From NCBI GenBank assembly GCA_026874595.1, contig CM049322.1, forward strand, positions 23,781,400 to 23,845,399: a stretch of DNA of 64,000 nt, written 5' to 3'. This DNA comes from Sipunculus nudus (taxonomy: Eukaryota; Annelida; Sipuncula; Golfingiida; Sipunculidae). Below the pieces are notes generated by a model. It was given only the letters and a program-made list of their open reading frames with translations. It had not been told where the DNA came from and did no database searches. Of this stretch, positions 44,626 to 58,419 are shown one piece after another; positions within the stretch are counted from its first letter, which is position 1; every line of letters starts with the position of its first letter. The translations under genes and the position numbers were made by a program.

Positions 44626-47415
44626 AGCCCCCCAAAAAAGGTTTGGTTGTCGGGCAATTTTTTAGCTCAGGTGACTATAAGTCATCTGAGCTATAGTCGT
44701 GGTCCATTGTCCGTCGTCCGTCCGTCTGTCCGTCCGTCCGTCCGTCCGTAGATGTGGCACGTTTTGAAACCATAAGACCTAGGAATCCAAAATTCAGCAT
44801 AATGTTAGATGTCCCCAAGATCTCCTACCAAGCAGAAAACTGGGTCTTTGCGACTTCATTCCTTTGAGAAATTAAGGAAAAACCTCAATTTTTTATTAAA
44901 AACCTATTTTCACACTTCAGGACTGCCTAATATCAAAACCACACATCTGTTTTTCCTCATATTTCCTATAAATAATCCTCTATATAATTCCTATGTACAT
45001 GCCAGAAATTAGGTCTGTATTATATAATTTAAAAAAGTAATGGGCCCAAACATAATGCATTTTGTAAATAATCAGGAAAGAAATTTTATCACTTAACACA
45101 AAACTTGTTTAAGCTAAGCACTTTTTTTCCAGTAATATTTCTTTTATTAATCAAAATTAAATTGTATACCCAAAATTAGATCAAAATCTTTTAAATTTTT
45201 TAAAATATTAGCAAAAATAAAAAATTGGTACCTTAAATTTTGCCCAACTTTGACCATGGCACGTTTTTTTGCTGTAACTGCTGTGGATTTAATTTTCACA
45301 GCATGTTTTTGTTAGCATTTCAACTGTTAACATTAAAAATTTGAAACCAGTTGATCAAAAACTGTAGATTTTATTCAAGTTTTCAAGCACCATGTCACAT
45401 ATTGCTAGTGTTATGCAGTTTGCTAGATCTCAGCTCCCGAGCTTCAGCTCTAAGTTCCTTAAATTTGGCATACAGTTAGATTTCTCCAAAATCCCCTACC
45501 ATGCCAAGAATTTGGTCACTAGTTTTTCATTAATTCCTTCGAGATATCAATGAAAAACTTCATTTTTCCATTAAAAACCCATTGTTACACTTTAAGACTG
45601 CCTAATATCAAAACCACTGATCTGACTTTGATCATATATAATATACATATTTTTCTATAAATTCGCTATGCACATGCCAGAAATGATGTCAGTTTTGTGT
45701 ATTTTTTTTAAGTTATGGGCCCAAACATAATGCACTTTGTAAAAAATCAAGAAATATATTTACTCCCTGAACAAGGGCATTGCTGAAGCTAGAGATTTTT
45801 TTGTCAGGGATGTAACATTATTTAATCAAGATTCAATTGAATACCCAAAATTAGTTATGAATTTTTCAAATTTTATAAGTTATTAGTATAAATATAAAAT
45901 TAGTACCTTAAATTTTGCCCAACTGTGACCATGGCACGTTTGTTTCCCGTGAGCACTGTTGATATAATTTTCATATCATGCACACATAAGGATTTCAGCT
46001 TTTTAGTTTAGAAAGCTTAAAGAAATTGGCCAAATATTGTAGCTTTTATTAATGTTTTTTATGAGACCCTCGTAGACTTTGGCTCTCTCCAGCCCCTCTT
46101 GAGTCACCTGTATGTTGACCTTGTTGACCTTTCATCAAATTATGCACGCTTGAGGCGAGAATCCAGGCAGCTTATGGCCAGCCACAGTTGATCCAGGTGT
46201 CCAACCCAACTCATCTAGTAGTTTTAACCAACAACATAACAATAAACAATAAATTAATAAATTTTTATTGGTTTTTAATAACAAATTAAAGAAAAATAGA
46301 AAAGGAATTTGTTAGATTATAATAACAGGAAATTAACTTGCAGTAACTGATGATATAAGAATCTTGTATCGATGGGTAGAATGTCACATATTCCAAATAA
46401 CACCATGCAGTCACCTATGGCATTTTTCAGTTCATTTTTAATGATAAAGAAGTAAATCATATTATTCATTACTAATCATTGGGATTATATGAAGGACATT
46501 GATGTGAAATTAGTCCAAAATGAATTTTTTACAGTTATTTTTTAATATAAATAAAAGCCATAAAACCAGGTACTTATGATCATTATTTAAATGTGTGAAT
46601 TTTGAATATTCTGGATTCTCAACATCATTGTTTGGTGAAAACTGAATAAATACCAGACATGGTGCAAATACTTTGTAATTGTATTTAAATACGAATATGA
46701 TTATGTACTCCATTATAAAATTTCTTGCATAAAGAATGGGAATTCAGGTAAAAATGAAAGTATATGAATACTCGTGCAAATACTTTCAAAATGTATTCAT
46801 GAATGCATTCATGAATATATTCTTTAATATATTTTAATAATCATATCAGTTATATTTCATTTTAAAAAATCAAAAGATTCTCTCATTATTTTTAATAAAA
46901 ATTATATTTGGGACAATATTTGTTATTTTTTAATAAATAGTTAAACTCTTATATTATATGTTCTGCTTATAAGTTATATGGCCAAGTCAAAATTTGTATG
47001 ACAGTAGTACTCCATTTGTTTATAAAATAAATGAAATCAATCCTCTTCCCTGTCTCCAAAGGTACTATCAAAATCATACAAAGCTTAACAACAACAACTC
47101 ATAATACAGCTTATATTTATTACCACACAAAACCAGCATGTGCCTCATTTCTAAATCATACTTTTTGATCATATATAACAGCTGAGCGTCGTGACCCATA
47201 GGTCCCTTGTTTTTTTAATGCGGGCGGTTTTTTCTTTTAACTTTTTTTAATGTTTCGATAAAAATGTCATATGATCAGGGAAAAGCATGATAATAATAGA
47301 TTGCTAAACAAGTAAAAGCACTACAAACACGATATTTGATCAAAATTGTTTTATTTTACCTTCTTGTAAAAAATGTCTGAGCGGCTGGAGCTCAAAATTG
47401 GTAAGTTTCTATTGA

Positions 47416-47450
<35 letters not shown>

Positions 47451-47507
47451 GGGGGTTTAAAATTGAAGCGGGCGGTGCCAGAGAATCATATCTTTTATTT
47501 TTTTGCC
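44626..47507. mobile_element. Harbinger-type MITE, copy 3, split by element D
   Basis: The left part (44626-44657) reads GCCCCCCAAAAAAGGTTTGG then 'ttgtcgggcaatttt'. The right part (about 47214-47507) has 'aatgcgggcgg', a poly-A tract (about 47420-47444), 'gaagcgggcggtgccagaga' and ends TTTTTTTGCC. TAA flanks both outer ends (44623-44625, 47508-47510). The two halves join into one element like 11863-12142 once 44658-47213 is removed. Confidence 0.7.
44658..47213 (+). mobile_element. AGCTCAG-family element D (~2.56 kb)
   Basis: The left end is TTTTTTAGCTCAGGTGACTA then 'taagtcatctgagctata', a 12-13 bp hairpin, then (CCGT)n at 44709-44750. The right end is CAGCTGAGCGTCGTGACCCA then TAGGTCCCTTGTTTT. 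Two ~670-bp internal units (about 44800-45365 and 45470-46030) share 'gactgcctaatatcaaaacc' and 'ttaaattttgcccaact'. 'actcATCTAGtag' at about 46212-46220 resembles the Helentron-like ends seen elsewhere. It is nearly identical to element E. The open frames at 44809 and 46510 recur in E and are not genes. Confidence 0.85.
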
Positions 47508-47510
47508 TAA

Positions 47511-48837
47511 CTTAGTGATTTTTATATTTTATAATCTGAAATTTGAAATAAATCAAAAACATTTTTTTACAAATTTTAGAGGACCTGGTCATACGTTTGT
47601 ATATACGTCATTTGCTGTCAGTGGTTTGGACCCTCCTGACTAATTATCAATGCTTCACTCGGGGCAGATCCCCCATGTTAGCTAAACTGAATAAATGAGG
47701 CATGTATTTTTATCTTTTCCACTCAAAACCGTACAAACTTTTTTTGAATAATGATCTTAAGATTAATCTAGAAGATTTTATATTGTGGCATGATGAAATT
47801 TTATGGTAATTTTAACGTTAAAAGTTTATTTTCTTTTAAAATCAATTTCAACATTTAAAAAAATAACGAAAAGTGTATGTATACCAGTAATTCTACAACT
47901 ATTGATGGAACTGATAATTCTGGAGTGAATATATTTTAATTATTAGTAGTTGTGTTATTCATATTTTTCATTTTTTTATATTGCAAATTTCATATGATAA
48001 AAAGAGGTTCAAATGGAGACTTGTATTCATTATTCTCCAGCCAAATTGGATATGCCGGAAAAAATATGCTTTTATATAATTTATAATTTCCCTTGTCTCC
48101 GCAAACCCTATGTCCCAATCCTTCCAGCGAAATATCACTTTTTGCAGGACAGTAAATCAGAATATCCACCAACAATTTTAGTAACGCATCGGACTTCAAT
48201 ATAAGTGTATGATAATCAACACATGAAAATAACTTTACTATCTAAAATGTTTTTCATCTAAACTAATACTAAACTACTTAATTCTGTCCAATGATTAGCT
48301 TTCATAAAGCAAGCTCTATTTTTGGAAATATAATTTATGAAGCGTTAAAAATAAAAATAAATCGAAGCCAGCCTAAATAATTGAACCATTCCTTTAAAAC
48401 CGTTTTATGATCTTTCAGTAAAGCTTTATATAAATTATTTTTGATAACAGTGATGTACACTGCAGTGCATTATGTGGACTGAAACAAGGATCAAAACTAA
48501 CAAATCCTTGTATGGAGATGTTAACTTAGTATATTGGGGTTGACAAATTGTGATAAATTGTTTAATATATACTCCTATACTTTCTTGGATATGTTGGTAT
48601 CACAAATGTACGTAAACAACAGGTAAATTAAAGAAATTTGAGTAAAATTAGCATGTAAACTTCCTAAAGAATGAAACCTATGAACATCAGTCTATTTTGA
48701 TTAAAAATCATTCAAAATTTAGACGAAAGCACGTTTCTCAATAAATTATGCATATTTTTAAACTTACTGTATGCATTGATTTTGGATTTTATCAGACAAT
48801 AGTGCATACAGCTTTATTAATTTCTTTTATTATTTAG
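47511..48837. other. Gene-free sequence between elements D and E
   Basis: AT-rich with no supported gene. Overlapping 63- and 69-codon frames on opposite strands at 47990-48204 have no features. Confidence 0.45.
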
Positions 48838-51410
48838 TTTTTTAGCTCAGCTGACTATAAGTCATCTGAGCTATAGTCGTGGTCCATTGTCCGTCGTCTG
48901 TCCGTCCGTCCGTCCGTAGATGTGGCACGTTTTGAAACCGTAAGACCTAGGAATCCAAAATTCGGCATAATGTTAGATGTCCCCAAGATCTCCTACCAAG
49001 CTGAAAACTGGGTCTTTGCGACTTCATTCCTTTGAGAAATTAAGGAAAAACCTCAGTTTTTTATTAAAAACCTATTTTCACACTTCAGGACTGCCTAATA
49101 TCAAAACCACTCATCTGTTTTTCCTCATATTTCCTATAAATAATCCTCTATATAATTCCTATGTACATGCCAGAAATTAGGTCTGTATTATATAATTTAA
49201 AAAAGTTATGGGCCCAAACATAATGCATTTTGTAAATAATCAGGAAAGAAATTTTATCACTTAACACAAAACTTGTTTAAGCTAAGCACTTTTTTTCCAG
49301 TAATATTTCTTTTATTAATCAAAATTAAATTGTATACCCAAAATTAGATCAAAATCTTTTAAATTTTTTAAAATATTAGCAAAAATAAAAAATTGGTACC
49401 TTAAATTTTGCCCAACTTTGACCATGGCACGTTTTTTTGCTGTAACTGCTGTGGATTTAATTTTCACAGCATGTTTTTGTTAGCATTTCAACTGTTAACA
49501 TTAAAAATTTGAAACCAGTTGATCAAAAACTGTAGATTTTATTCAAGTTTTCAAGCACCATGTCACATATTGCTAGTGTTATGCAGTTTGCTAGAGCTCA
49601 GCTCCCGAGCTTCAGCTCTAAGTTCCTTAAATTTGGCATACAGTTAGATTTCTCCAAAATCCCCTACCATGCCAAGAATTTGGTCACTAGTTTTTCATTA
49701 ATTCCTTCGAGATTTCAATGAAAAACTTCATTTTTCCATTAAAAACTCATTGTTACACTTTAAGACTGCCTAATATCAAAACCACTGATCTGACTTTGAT
49801 CATATCAAATAAAGATATTTTTCTGTACATTCACTATGCACATGCCAGAAATGATGTCAGTATTGTGTATTTTTTTCAAGTTATGGGCCCAAACATAATG
49901 CACTTTGTAAAAAATCAAGAAATATATTTACTCCCTTAACAAGGGCATTGCTGAAGCTAGAGATATTATTGTCAGGGATGTAACATTATTTATTCAAGAT
50001 TCAATTGAATACCCAAAATTAGTTATGAATTTTTCAAATTTTATAAGTTATTAGTATAAATATAAAATTAGTACCTTAAATTTTGCCCAACTGTGACCAT
50101 GGCACGTTTGTTTCCTGAGAGCACTGTTGATATAATTTTCATATCATGCACACATAAGGATTTCAGCTTTTTAGTTTAGAAATATTGTAGCTTTTATTAA
50201 TGTTTTTTATGAGACCCTGTCAGACTTTGGCTCTCTCCAGCCCCTCTTGAGTCACCTGTATGTTGACCTTGTTGACCTTTCATCAAATTATGCACGCTTG
50301 AGGCGAGAATCCAGGCAGCTTATGGCCAGCCACAGTTGATCCAGGTGTCCAACCCAACTCATCTAGTAGTTTTAACTAACAACATAACAATAAATTCATA
50401 AATTTTTCTTGGTTTTTAATAACAAATTAAAGAAAAATAGAAAAGGAATTTGTTAGTTTATAATAACAGGAAATTAACTTGCAGTTACTGATGATATAAG
50501 AATCTTGTATCGATGGGTAGAATGTCACATATTCCAAATAACACCATGCAGTCACCTATGGCATTTTTCAGTTCATTTTTAATGATAAAGAAGTAAATCA
50601 TATTATTCATTACTAATCATTAGGGATTATATGAAGGAAATAAATTATAGACAAAGATGCAGTTGATAATATTAATCTAGATTCCTACTGTGTTTAGTGT
50701 GTACATTGATGTGAAATTAGTCCAAAATGAATTTTTTACAGTTATTTTTTAATATAAATAAAAGCCATAAAACCAGGTACTTATGATCATTATTGAAATG
50801 TGTGAATTTTGTATATTCTGGATTCTCAAAATCATTGTTTGGTGAAAACTGAATAAATACCAGACATGGTGCAAATACTTTGTAATTGTATTTAAATACG
50901 AATATGATTATGTACTCCATTATAAAATTTCTTGCATAAAGAATGGGAATTCAGGTAAAAATGAAAGTATATGAATACTCTTGCAAATACTTTCAAAATG
51001 TATTCATGAATGCATTCATGAATATATTCTTTAATATTATTTTAATAATCATTTCAGTTATATTTCATTTTAAAAAATCATATGATTCTCTTATTATTTT
51101 TAATAAAAATTATATTTGGGACAATATTTGTAATTTTTTTAATAAATAGTTAAACTCTTATATTATATGTTCTGCTTATAAGTTATATGGCCAAGTCAAA
51201 ATCTGTGTGACAATAGCACTCCATTTGTTAATAAAATAAATGAAATCAATCCTCTTCCCTGTCTCCAAAGATACTATCAAAATCATACATACAACTCATA
51301 ATACAGCTTATATTTATTACCACACAAAACCAGCATGTGCCTCATTTCTAAAAAATATTTTTTTATCATATTTAACAGCTGAGCGTCGTGACCCATAGGT
51401 CCCTTGTTTT
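48838..51410 (+). mobile_element. AGCTCAG-family element E (~2.57 kb), near-identical to D
   Basis: The ends, CCGT tract, two internal ~670-bp units and ATCTAG site (50361-50366) are the same as in D. Text is almost base-for-base the same over long stretches (e.g. 48919-49700 versus 44752-45530). E keeps a ~68-bp block (about 50637-50704) missing from D at about 46497. The target is again a T-run. Confidence 0.87.
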
Positions 51411-51640
51411 ATATATATATTTTATATGACAATTCTTATGGATGTTCTGGCTAAACAATTGCTGATAACAATGAAGAAAGCATTTTCGTTTTTGTTATGC
51501 CGTGATTTTATGATGCATAAATGTATATGATCCTTGCGGGAAACCCAAACTACCAATAGTTATTGTCAAATCAAAGTCTGAGATACAAAGACTGTCAGCA
51601 TGGCATTCGACCGAAAGTTTCACTTGTAGTGCTGGTCAGG

Positions 51641-53517
51641 TTTTTTAGCTCGGCTGACTATAAGTCATCTGAGCTGTAGTCGTGGTCCTTTGTCCGTCCG
51701 TCTGGCCGTCCGTTAACAGGGCCCGTTTTTAAACCGTTGGACCTACGAATCCAAAATTTTGCATACCATTAGATGTCCCCAAATCTCCTACCATACCGAA
51801 AATTGGGTCACTAGGACTTCGTTCCTTTGAGATATTAAGGAAAAACCTAAGTTTTCCATAAAAAAGCCATTGTTACACTTCAAGGCTGCCTAATATCAAA
51901 ACCACTGATCTGTTTTTGATCATATTTAGTATTCATATTCTTCCATACATTTTCTATGAACATACAAAAAATTAGGTCAGTATTGGGTATTTTTATGTTT
52001 TAAGTTATGGGCCAAAATATAATGCAATTTTAAAAAAAATCAGGAAATATATTTACTCACCTAACATGAGAATTGCTGAAGCTGGAGACATTTTTTCAGG
52101 AATATAACTTTATTTAATAAAGATTCAATTGAATACCAAATATTAGTTCTGAATTTTTCAAATTTTATAAGTTATTAGTATAAATATAAAATTAGTACCT
52201 CAAATTTTGCCCAACTTTGACCATGGCACATTTGTTTCCTGAGAGCACTGTTGATATAATTTTTATATCGTGCACACATAAGGATTTCATCTTTGTAGTT
52301 TAGAAAGCTGAAACAAATTGGCCAAATATTGTAGCTTTTATTAATGTTTTTATGAGACCATGTCAGACCAAAGCTCAATCAAGCCCCTCTTCAGTCACCT
52401 GTATGTTGACCTTGTTGACCTTTCATCAGATTATGCACGCTTGAGCGAAGCATACACTGGGGCAGCCAGGCAGCTAATGCCCAGCCACAGTTGACCCAGG
52501 TGTCCAACCCAACTCATCTAGTAGTTGTTTTAAAAAACAACATAACAAAAAACAATAAATTAATAATTTTTTATTGGTTTTTAATAACAAATAAAAGAAA
52601 AACTAATAGAAAAGGAATTTGTTAGTTGATGAGTAACAGAAAATTACTGTTACTGATGATGTAAGAATCTTGTATGGATGGATAGAATGTCAATGTTATT
52701 CCAAATAACACCATGCAGTCACCTATGGTATTTTTCAGTAACATTTTAATGATAAAAAAATAAATCATATTATTCATTACTAATCATTAGGGATCATATG
52801 AAGGAAATTAATGATAGACAAAGATGCAGTTTATAATATTAATCTAGATTCCTACTGTGTCTAGTGTGTAGATTGATGTGAAAGTAGTCCAAAATGAATA
52901 CATTACATTTATTTTTTTTTAATATACATAAAAGCCATAAAACCAATTACTTATGATCATTATTTAAATTTGTGAATTTTGTATATTCTGGATTCGCAAC
53001 ATCATTGTTTGGCTAAAACTGAATAAATAATAGACACGGTTCGAATGCTTTGCAAATGTATTTGAATACGAATATGAATATATACTGCATTAAAAATTTT
53101 TATTGCATAAGAATGGGAATTCAGGTAAAAATGAAAGTATTTGAATACCAGTGCCATTTCAATAATCATTTCAGTTATATTTTATTTGAAAAAAAATCAT
53201 GATTTTCTTTTTATTTTTTTTAAATATAAAAATATAATGGCACAATATTTGTTATTAAATTTTAATAAATAGTTGAACTCCTTTATTATATGGCAAAGTC
53301 AAAATCTGTGACAATAGCACTCCATTTGTTAATAAAATAAATCAATCCTCTTCCCTGTCTCCAAAGATACTAACAAAATCATACATAAGCTGAACACCAA
53401 CAACTCATAATAAAGCTTATATTTATTACCACACAAAACCAGCATGTGCCTCTTTCCCAAATCATATTTTTATCATATGTAACAGCTGAGCGCCGTGACC
53501 CATGGGTCCCTTGTTTA
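51641..53517 (+). mobile_element. AGCTCAG-family element F (~1.88 kb)
   Basis: The left end is TTTTTTAGCTCGGCTGACTA with the matching hairpin arm 'agtcatctgagct'. The right end is CAGCTGAGCGCCGTGACCCA then GGGTCCCTTGTTT. It has only one of the two ~670-bp internal units found in D and E, is more diverged, and carries the block that D lacks. ATCTAG lies at 52516-52521. Confidence 0.83.
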
Positions 53518-53599
53518 TCACAAATTTATAACACTTGTAAATAAAAAAATGAATCAGATAAAAACTATTAATGGAAAAAGTGGATATGCTAAAAAAATA

Positions 53600-54550
53600 G
53601 GCTTATATATAAACTTATATGCATTATTCCCTTGAAAGTGTCAAGCAGTCCACTTTGGTGACCATAGGTCATTCAGTGCAACTCTCTGTGCTCCCGGGGC
53701 TGTTATGTAATTCCATCACTCAGGCAAGCCCTCTCTCTTGTTGAGCTTGATCAGGCTGTCTGCAGTTAATACCACAAGGAGCCTTTCTCTCCTCCCCCCC
53801 CCCTTTCTGTTGACAGACCTGTACTTTAAATAAGGAATCTTATAATTTCACTTTTTTTTCAGCAACGAGCAGTAACAACAGAGACCCCTTCCCTAACCCG
53901 TCCCTTCAATACACAGGACTAATAAACAAGACAAATCTTACAATTGTAATGTATAATAAATTTTATTTGTTGAGACTTGGATAATTTTAATTTTTTTAAA
54001 GAAAAAAATGTTCAGGAATTTGATCCTAAAATTCAAATGTGATAAAATATTAGGATCTAATGTAAGTGCTAACTGACAAGATTTAAGAAGATATAAATAC
54101 TTTGTCGCATTTCATTCATATCTCTTAAAGTTGGCCGGGCCTTGGTTTGAATAACACTTTAACTTAAAATTAGGAATATTGGTCAATCTTTGTGGGATTA
54201 ATTTTTAACTCATATGGCCATATATTTAACTTTTGAAAACCTAATTACCATCACACATTATTTTTTATGAAATGTAACTTTTATATAACACCTACTGTAG
54301 GCCCATTTTTTTCTCTTCGTGCATCATTGAATGGTTTCAGGCCACAGGTTTCATTTATTACACAGTGCATATGCTTTAGCTTATGCCCATTATTCTATAA
54401 TTTACAGTTTCATTTTAGCAGGGCCATTTTCTCTTAGCTTTTCAAAATGCTAATATACATGAAAACCCAAAGAAATAAAAATATTTTGCAGTTGCTAATA
54501 TTTTTTTCCAGAATTCAGCTGAGCAATGTGACCCATGGGTCCCTTGTTTT
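53600..54550 (+). mobile_element. 3' portion of an element C relative
   Basis: 'cagtccactttggtgaccat' with 'aggtcattcagtgcaactct' matches 28080-28120 in C, and 'gaatggtttcaggccacagg' matches 29777-29796. It ends CAGCTGAGCAATGTGACCCA then GGGTCCCTTGTTTT at 54550. No left end is visible, so it is 5'-truncated or its start lies under element F. Confidence 0.6.
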
Positions 54551-54799
54551 ATTTAGTACTGATCCTTTACTAAAGATAGATTTCCCCTAGCATTGTATTC
54601 AGGAATATCCGTGACAACTTCCGTTACTGCCATGGTATTTATCGCTTGTAACCGCCACTGCTGACTTCAATATTATCGCTGATAACCAGAGGTGCGGACC
54701 AGACCACCCCCTGGTGGTCCGGTCCATCAAAGAAGCGACCCGGTCCAGAACGTGGACTGGTCCAACGGGTTCGGTCCGTTTAGTAAAATGTCATTAAAA

Positions 54800-56811
54800 T
54801 ATATTTTTTTCTGCTTTTATTCTAATTGTTTTCTTTACATATAATTTGTTCAAATATTTAACAAAACCGAATATCACATGCACAGGAAACCGTGCAATCA
54901 ATGTAATATTTTAATCTGTACGCGAATCACAAGATCTGGGTTTGATCTTTCTGTGACAAGAGTGGAATATTTTTATGTTCCTGTGCGGGACATAGTGGTT
55001 AGAATATAACCAAATTGTACAGGGTGGGGCTAGCTGATTCAAAGAATTTGCTGGGCGGGGATGGCTGAAGCATTGGCTGAACAGTGATGTAGTGCTTTTA
55101 AGTTCTATTTGAAAATAGGAAACTTAATAATACACGTGTATTTTTTTACCTTTTCTTTTTACCATTGCAGTTGCCGTTGCTTTAAATACATTTTACGTAG
55201 CTAAGTCTTTCTTTGGGTGATAAATTAAACCTTATTCATAAAAGGACTTGTCGATTGAAACTAAATCCACAAAGTCATGTGTTTAACTTTAGAAAATAGG
55301 TAGAGCGGTCCTGGGATAAGCGGCAACTTTTCCTCCGAGTGAGCGGATGTGAAGTTTAAGCCATCTCTCAGCATATACATATATAGTTACAGCGCAGTGA
55401 TCCTGTAGCTTGTGTGACAGTTCGTTGCGGACTGAGTATTACTAGGCGTTTCATACTCACTCCTGAGTCAAACAAATTTATTAATATATAATGGCGTCTG
55501 TACGGAGCCTGGCACTTGCTTTGGCTATATGATCCTTCGAGGTGGTGAGATTTCTGAAGAAAGCAACTGCATGGTTTCATTTGATGATCACGGGACATGT
55601 CCAAGACCACAGTTGCCAATAAAGACATGCTTTTCTTGAATCAAATGAAGCGAGTGCCAAATAAACAAAACCAAATATTAAATTTTATTGAATTTTTTAT
55701 GCTGTGTCCCATGACGAATCTTCACAATTTTCCAGTGAGTGCCTAGTGCCAAGACACTAGAACGGTTATATACGAACCACTGCATATATTGTAACATCGC
55801 CAATGCCATCGCCAATGCCATTGCCACGTGTGTTTTTTTCTCGCTCTATTTCAACATCGGCAATTTGCAAGGACACATTTTCCAATTTGGCATTTGTCTG
55901 TTTAAAATATGGCAAAATCCTGGATTGTTTGTCACCTTTAATATATTCGGGGTTTTCCGAACCGATACCTAGTTATCTTGCGCCTAAATATTTCTTGCCG
56001 AAGTAATTCGCAGTGCGATTAGCACGACAAAATGCGTTTATGCCAAATAATATTTAGAGTTGGCCCCTCTGTTACAAAGGCGATTCTAAAATCCGCTGCT
56101 TTGATCAAATGTAGAAAATTGACCCTTTTAACTATGGAGAAACGCCCAGAGCAAGCAACGTGGAAAACATCTATACACAATCCGACATAACCCGCTTTTA
56201 CCACATGACCGTTAGTTGGTTCAGTCCTGCAGCTTATGAATCATTATACAGTAACCTGGCATACTTTGACATTCTGTCTCGATAGCTGCTGAGGAGTTGG
56301 TCCTCCAGCTTGGTGCGTCTGGTGTCACATGTTTTGGATCATTTTGCTTTTTCAGTAACATTTACATGTATAAAATTTTGATATATATTTAAGCCCTACT
56401 GCAGCTGGACCCCCCCCCCCCCCCCGGGCAAACAAATAAGGTGACTTGTCGTCTACTTACTTATTAATAACACCTGCCTTTCGACTGTAATAGCCTAAAG
56501 CGCTTAAGCATCGAGATCATTAGTCCTCAAGAATGTATATTTTCCTGGTGTAGTTATTTGAATAAACGGAACTGACGGCGAAGCGAATGAGATTGGATGC
56601 ATCTTACTTCACTGAAAGGATCAGGAAAGCGAACATAATTCAGATTCCCCGTGTCCCATGGAAAAAGCCTAAATTCAAGGGAAAATTATTTGGACATGAC
56701 GCGCAGATTGATCCCGTGAACTTGGACAATTGTTTGTGTTTGTAAGTTATATATCTGTTCAATATGAGATATAATTGCAAACTACAAAAGAAAAGTTGAT
56801 TAATATCAGTG
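54800..56811. other. Gene-free sequence
   Basis: No supported gene. Several 60-86 codon frames near 55368-56006 overlap and lack domains. A C-run lies at 56410-56425. Confidence 0.4.
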
Positions 56812-56850
56812 GCGGATACAGGATTTTGATGAGGGGGCACAACTGATTCA
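56812..56850 (+). mobile_element. Solo MITE end
   Basis: CAGTGGCGGATACAGGATTT followed by 'gatgagggggcac' matches the left end of the MITE at 8065 with one substitution in the first 15 bases. I found no convincing right end downstream. Confidence 0.5.
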
Positions 56851-58419
56851 AGGGTGTGATTTTTTGTGTGCTTCACTCAGCATCTTCATGAAAAAGGAAT
56901 GTCGAATGTTTTATACAAAAATAACAAGGTCATATATACGACAGTCTTCTGTGTGAACTTAAATAGTGGCATTTGCGATGGAAAATCTGCGATAAATTAG
57001 TGTTCAAATCTTAAATGAATTTTAAAAGCTTAAATTACTTCATTCAAAATAACTTTTATGATACTATATTTCTCACTCAGCAGCACAGTTAACGTTAAAT
57101 ACATAGCGTGAAATGATTTTGAGATCCTACAAATAGAAATGCTATCAGAATGACCCAACGTTGTGTTGATAATTTTGAGTGGCAATGCCTATGGAAAGGA
57201 ATCCCTGCATGAATATTGGAATTATAAAAACAACTATAACGAAAGAACTGTTAAACATATTAAAATATGAATTTACATGAGCTTCTTTTTACCGCATAAT
57301 GTTCGAACAGTGGACATGCTAAAGAAATACGAACACACATAAAATCAATGTCACTTAATCTGCACATATTCGATAACTTAAAGACTTTCATTTTCTTGAA
57401 GCAAACCGACAGTGAAAGTTGCTGTTGTATAAAATAAAGAACAGGGGAATTGGACATCAGAGAGCCTCAACACTGAAATGAATTCGAAGCATTTGTTTAA
57501 CATTTCGTTCATTTACGAAATATATAATAATATCCTTGGTTAATTTTACCCAAGGCCGCCTGACATTCTTTCAGTGTCCTGCCCTATTTTTAAACCGAGG
57601 GGGACTACTTTACCACCAAATCCGAACCTATAATTTACTGGGACCACATTCTTTCCGAATTTCAAACCAAATGTCTACAAACCTTAAACGGATCCAACAA
57701 TTAACCTGCTAAAAAGATGCTGAATTCGTCTTCATACTACCAAGTCTGTTGAAGCTGTGCTTTTCACGGCTATCACAGGCTTGGTACTATGACGATGCTG
57801 AAACTTTGCAAGGACATTCATTCTACTCGGCAAACCTACCAACATCTATACATTATCTTTTCATGAATTCATGTACTATTCTCATGTACGCGCAATAATT
57901 ATTAATGGTATAGGACAGGCAGCATTCCCATTTTGAAAGGTATGGGTTAATTCAGCATATAGTCCAGTCATCGAGGGTCACTCGTACTGCTTTGGTCCTC
58001 TTGAAAAAGAAGAGTTGGGTTACTGTGAGAGAAGAAGGAAGGGGGTCAATTGTCTCTGGTTACATCAGTGGTGAAAATTAAATGAAAAGCCGTATGCAAT
58101 ATGCAAGACAGCAAATAAATCAAAATTAATTAATTAATATAACAAGCCTAAAGAATTGTAACAGAACCAACTAGAATGTTTTGAACTACAAAATGCCATA
58201 ACATACCAATAACCTACACAGATCCACCTTTGGGAAAACGGTTAAAATCAGCTTAATTACATTTTTAATTATAAAAATATAAAATTCATTATGTGTAAAA
58301 TTCCCAAGTAATGAACCTGAACTATTCAAGTAACATATAATACGAGACCTTTTACCAAATCCAAACATTTTGAAGGCATTGTAAAGATCTCGAACATATT
58401 TCAACAGAAGTACATCCAA
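56851..58419. other. Gene-free sequence
   Basis: I see no gene or repeat with clear limits. Confidence 0.4.

Noticed and set aside
44809-49180. Identical 67-codon frames at 44809 and 48977 (and minus-strand pair 46510/50717)
   Set aside because: Conservation between the two is explained by the recent D/E duplication of a noncoding element. The frame is lost in element F.
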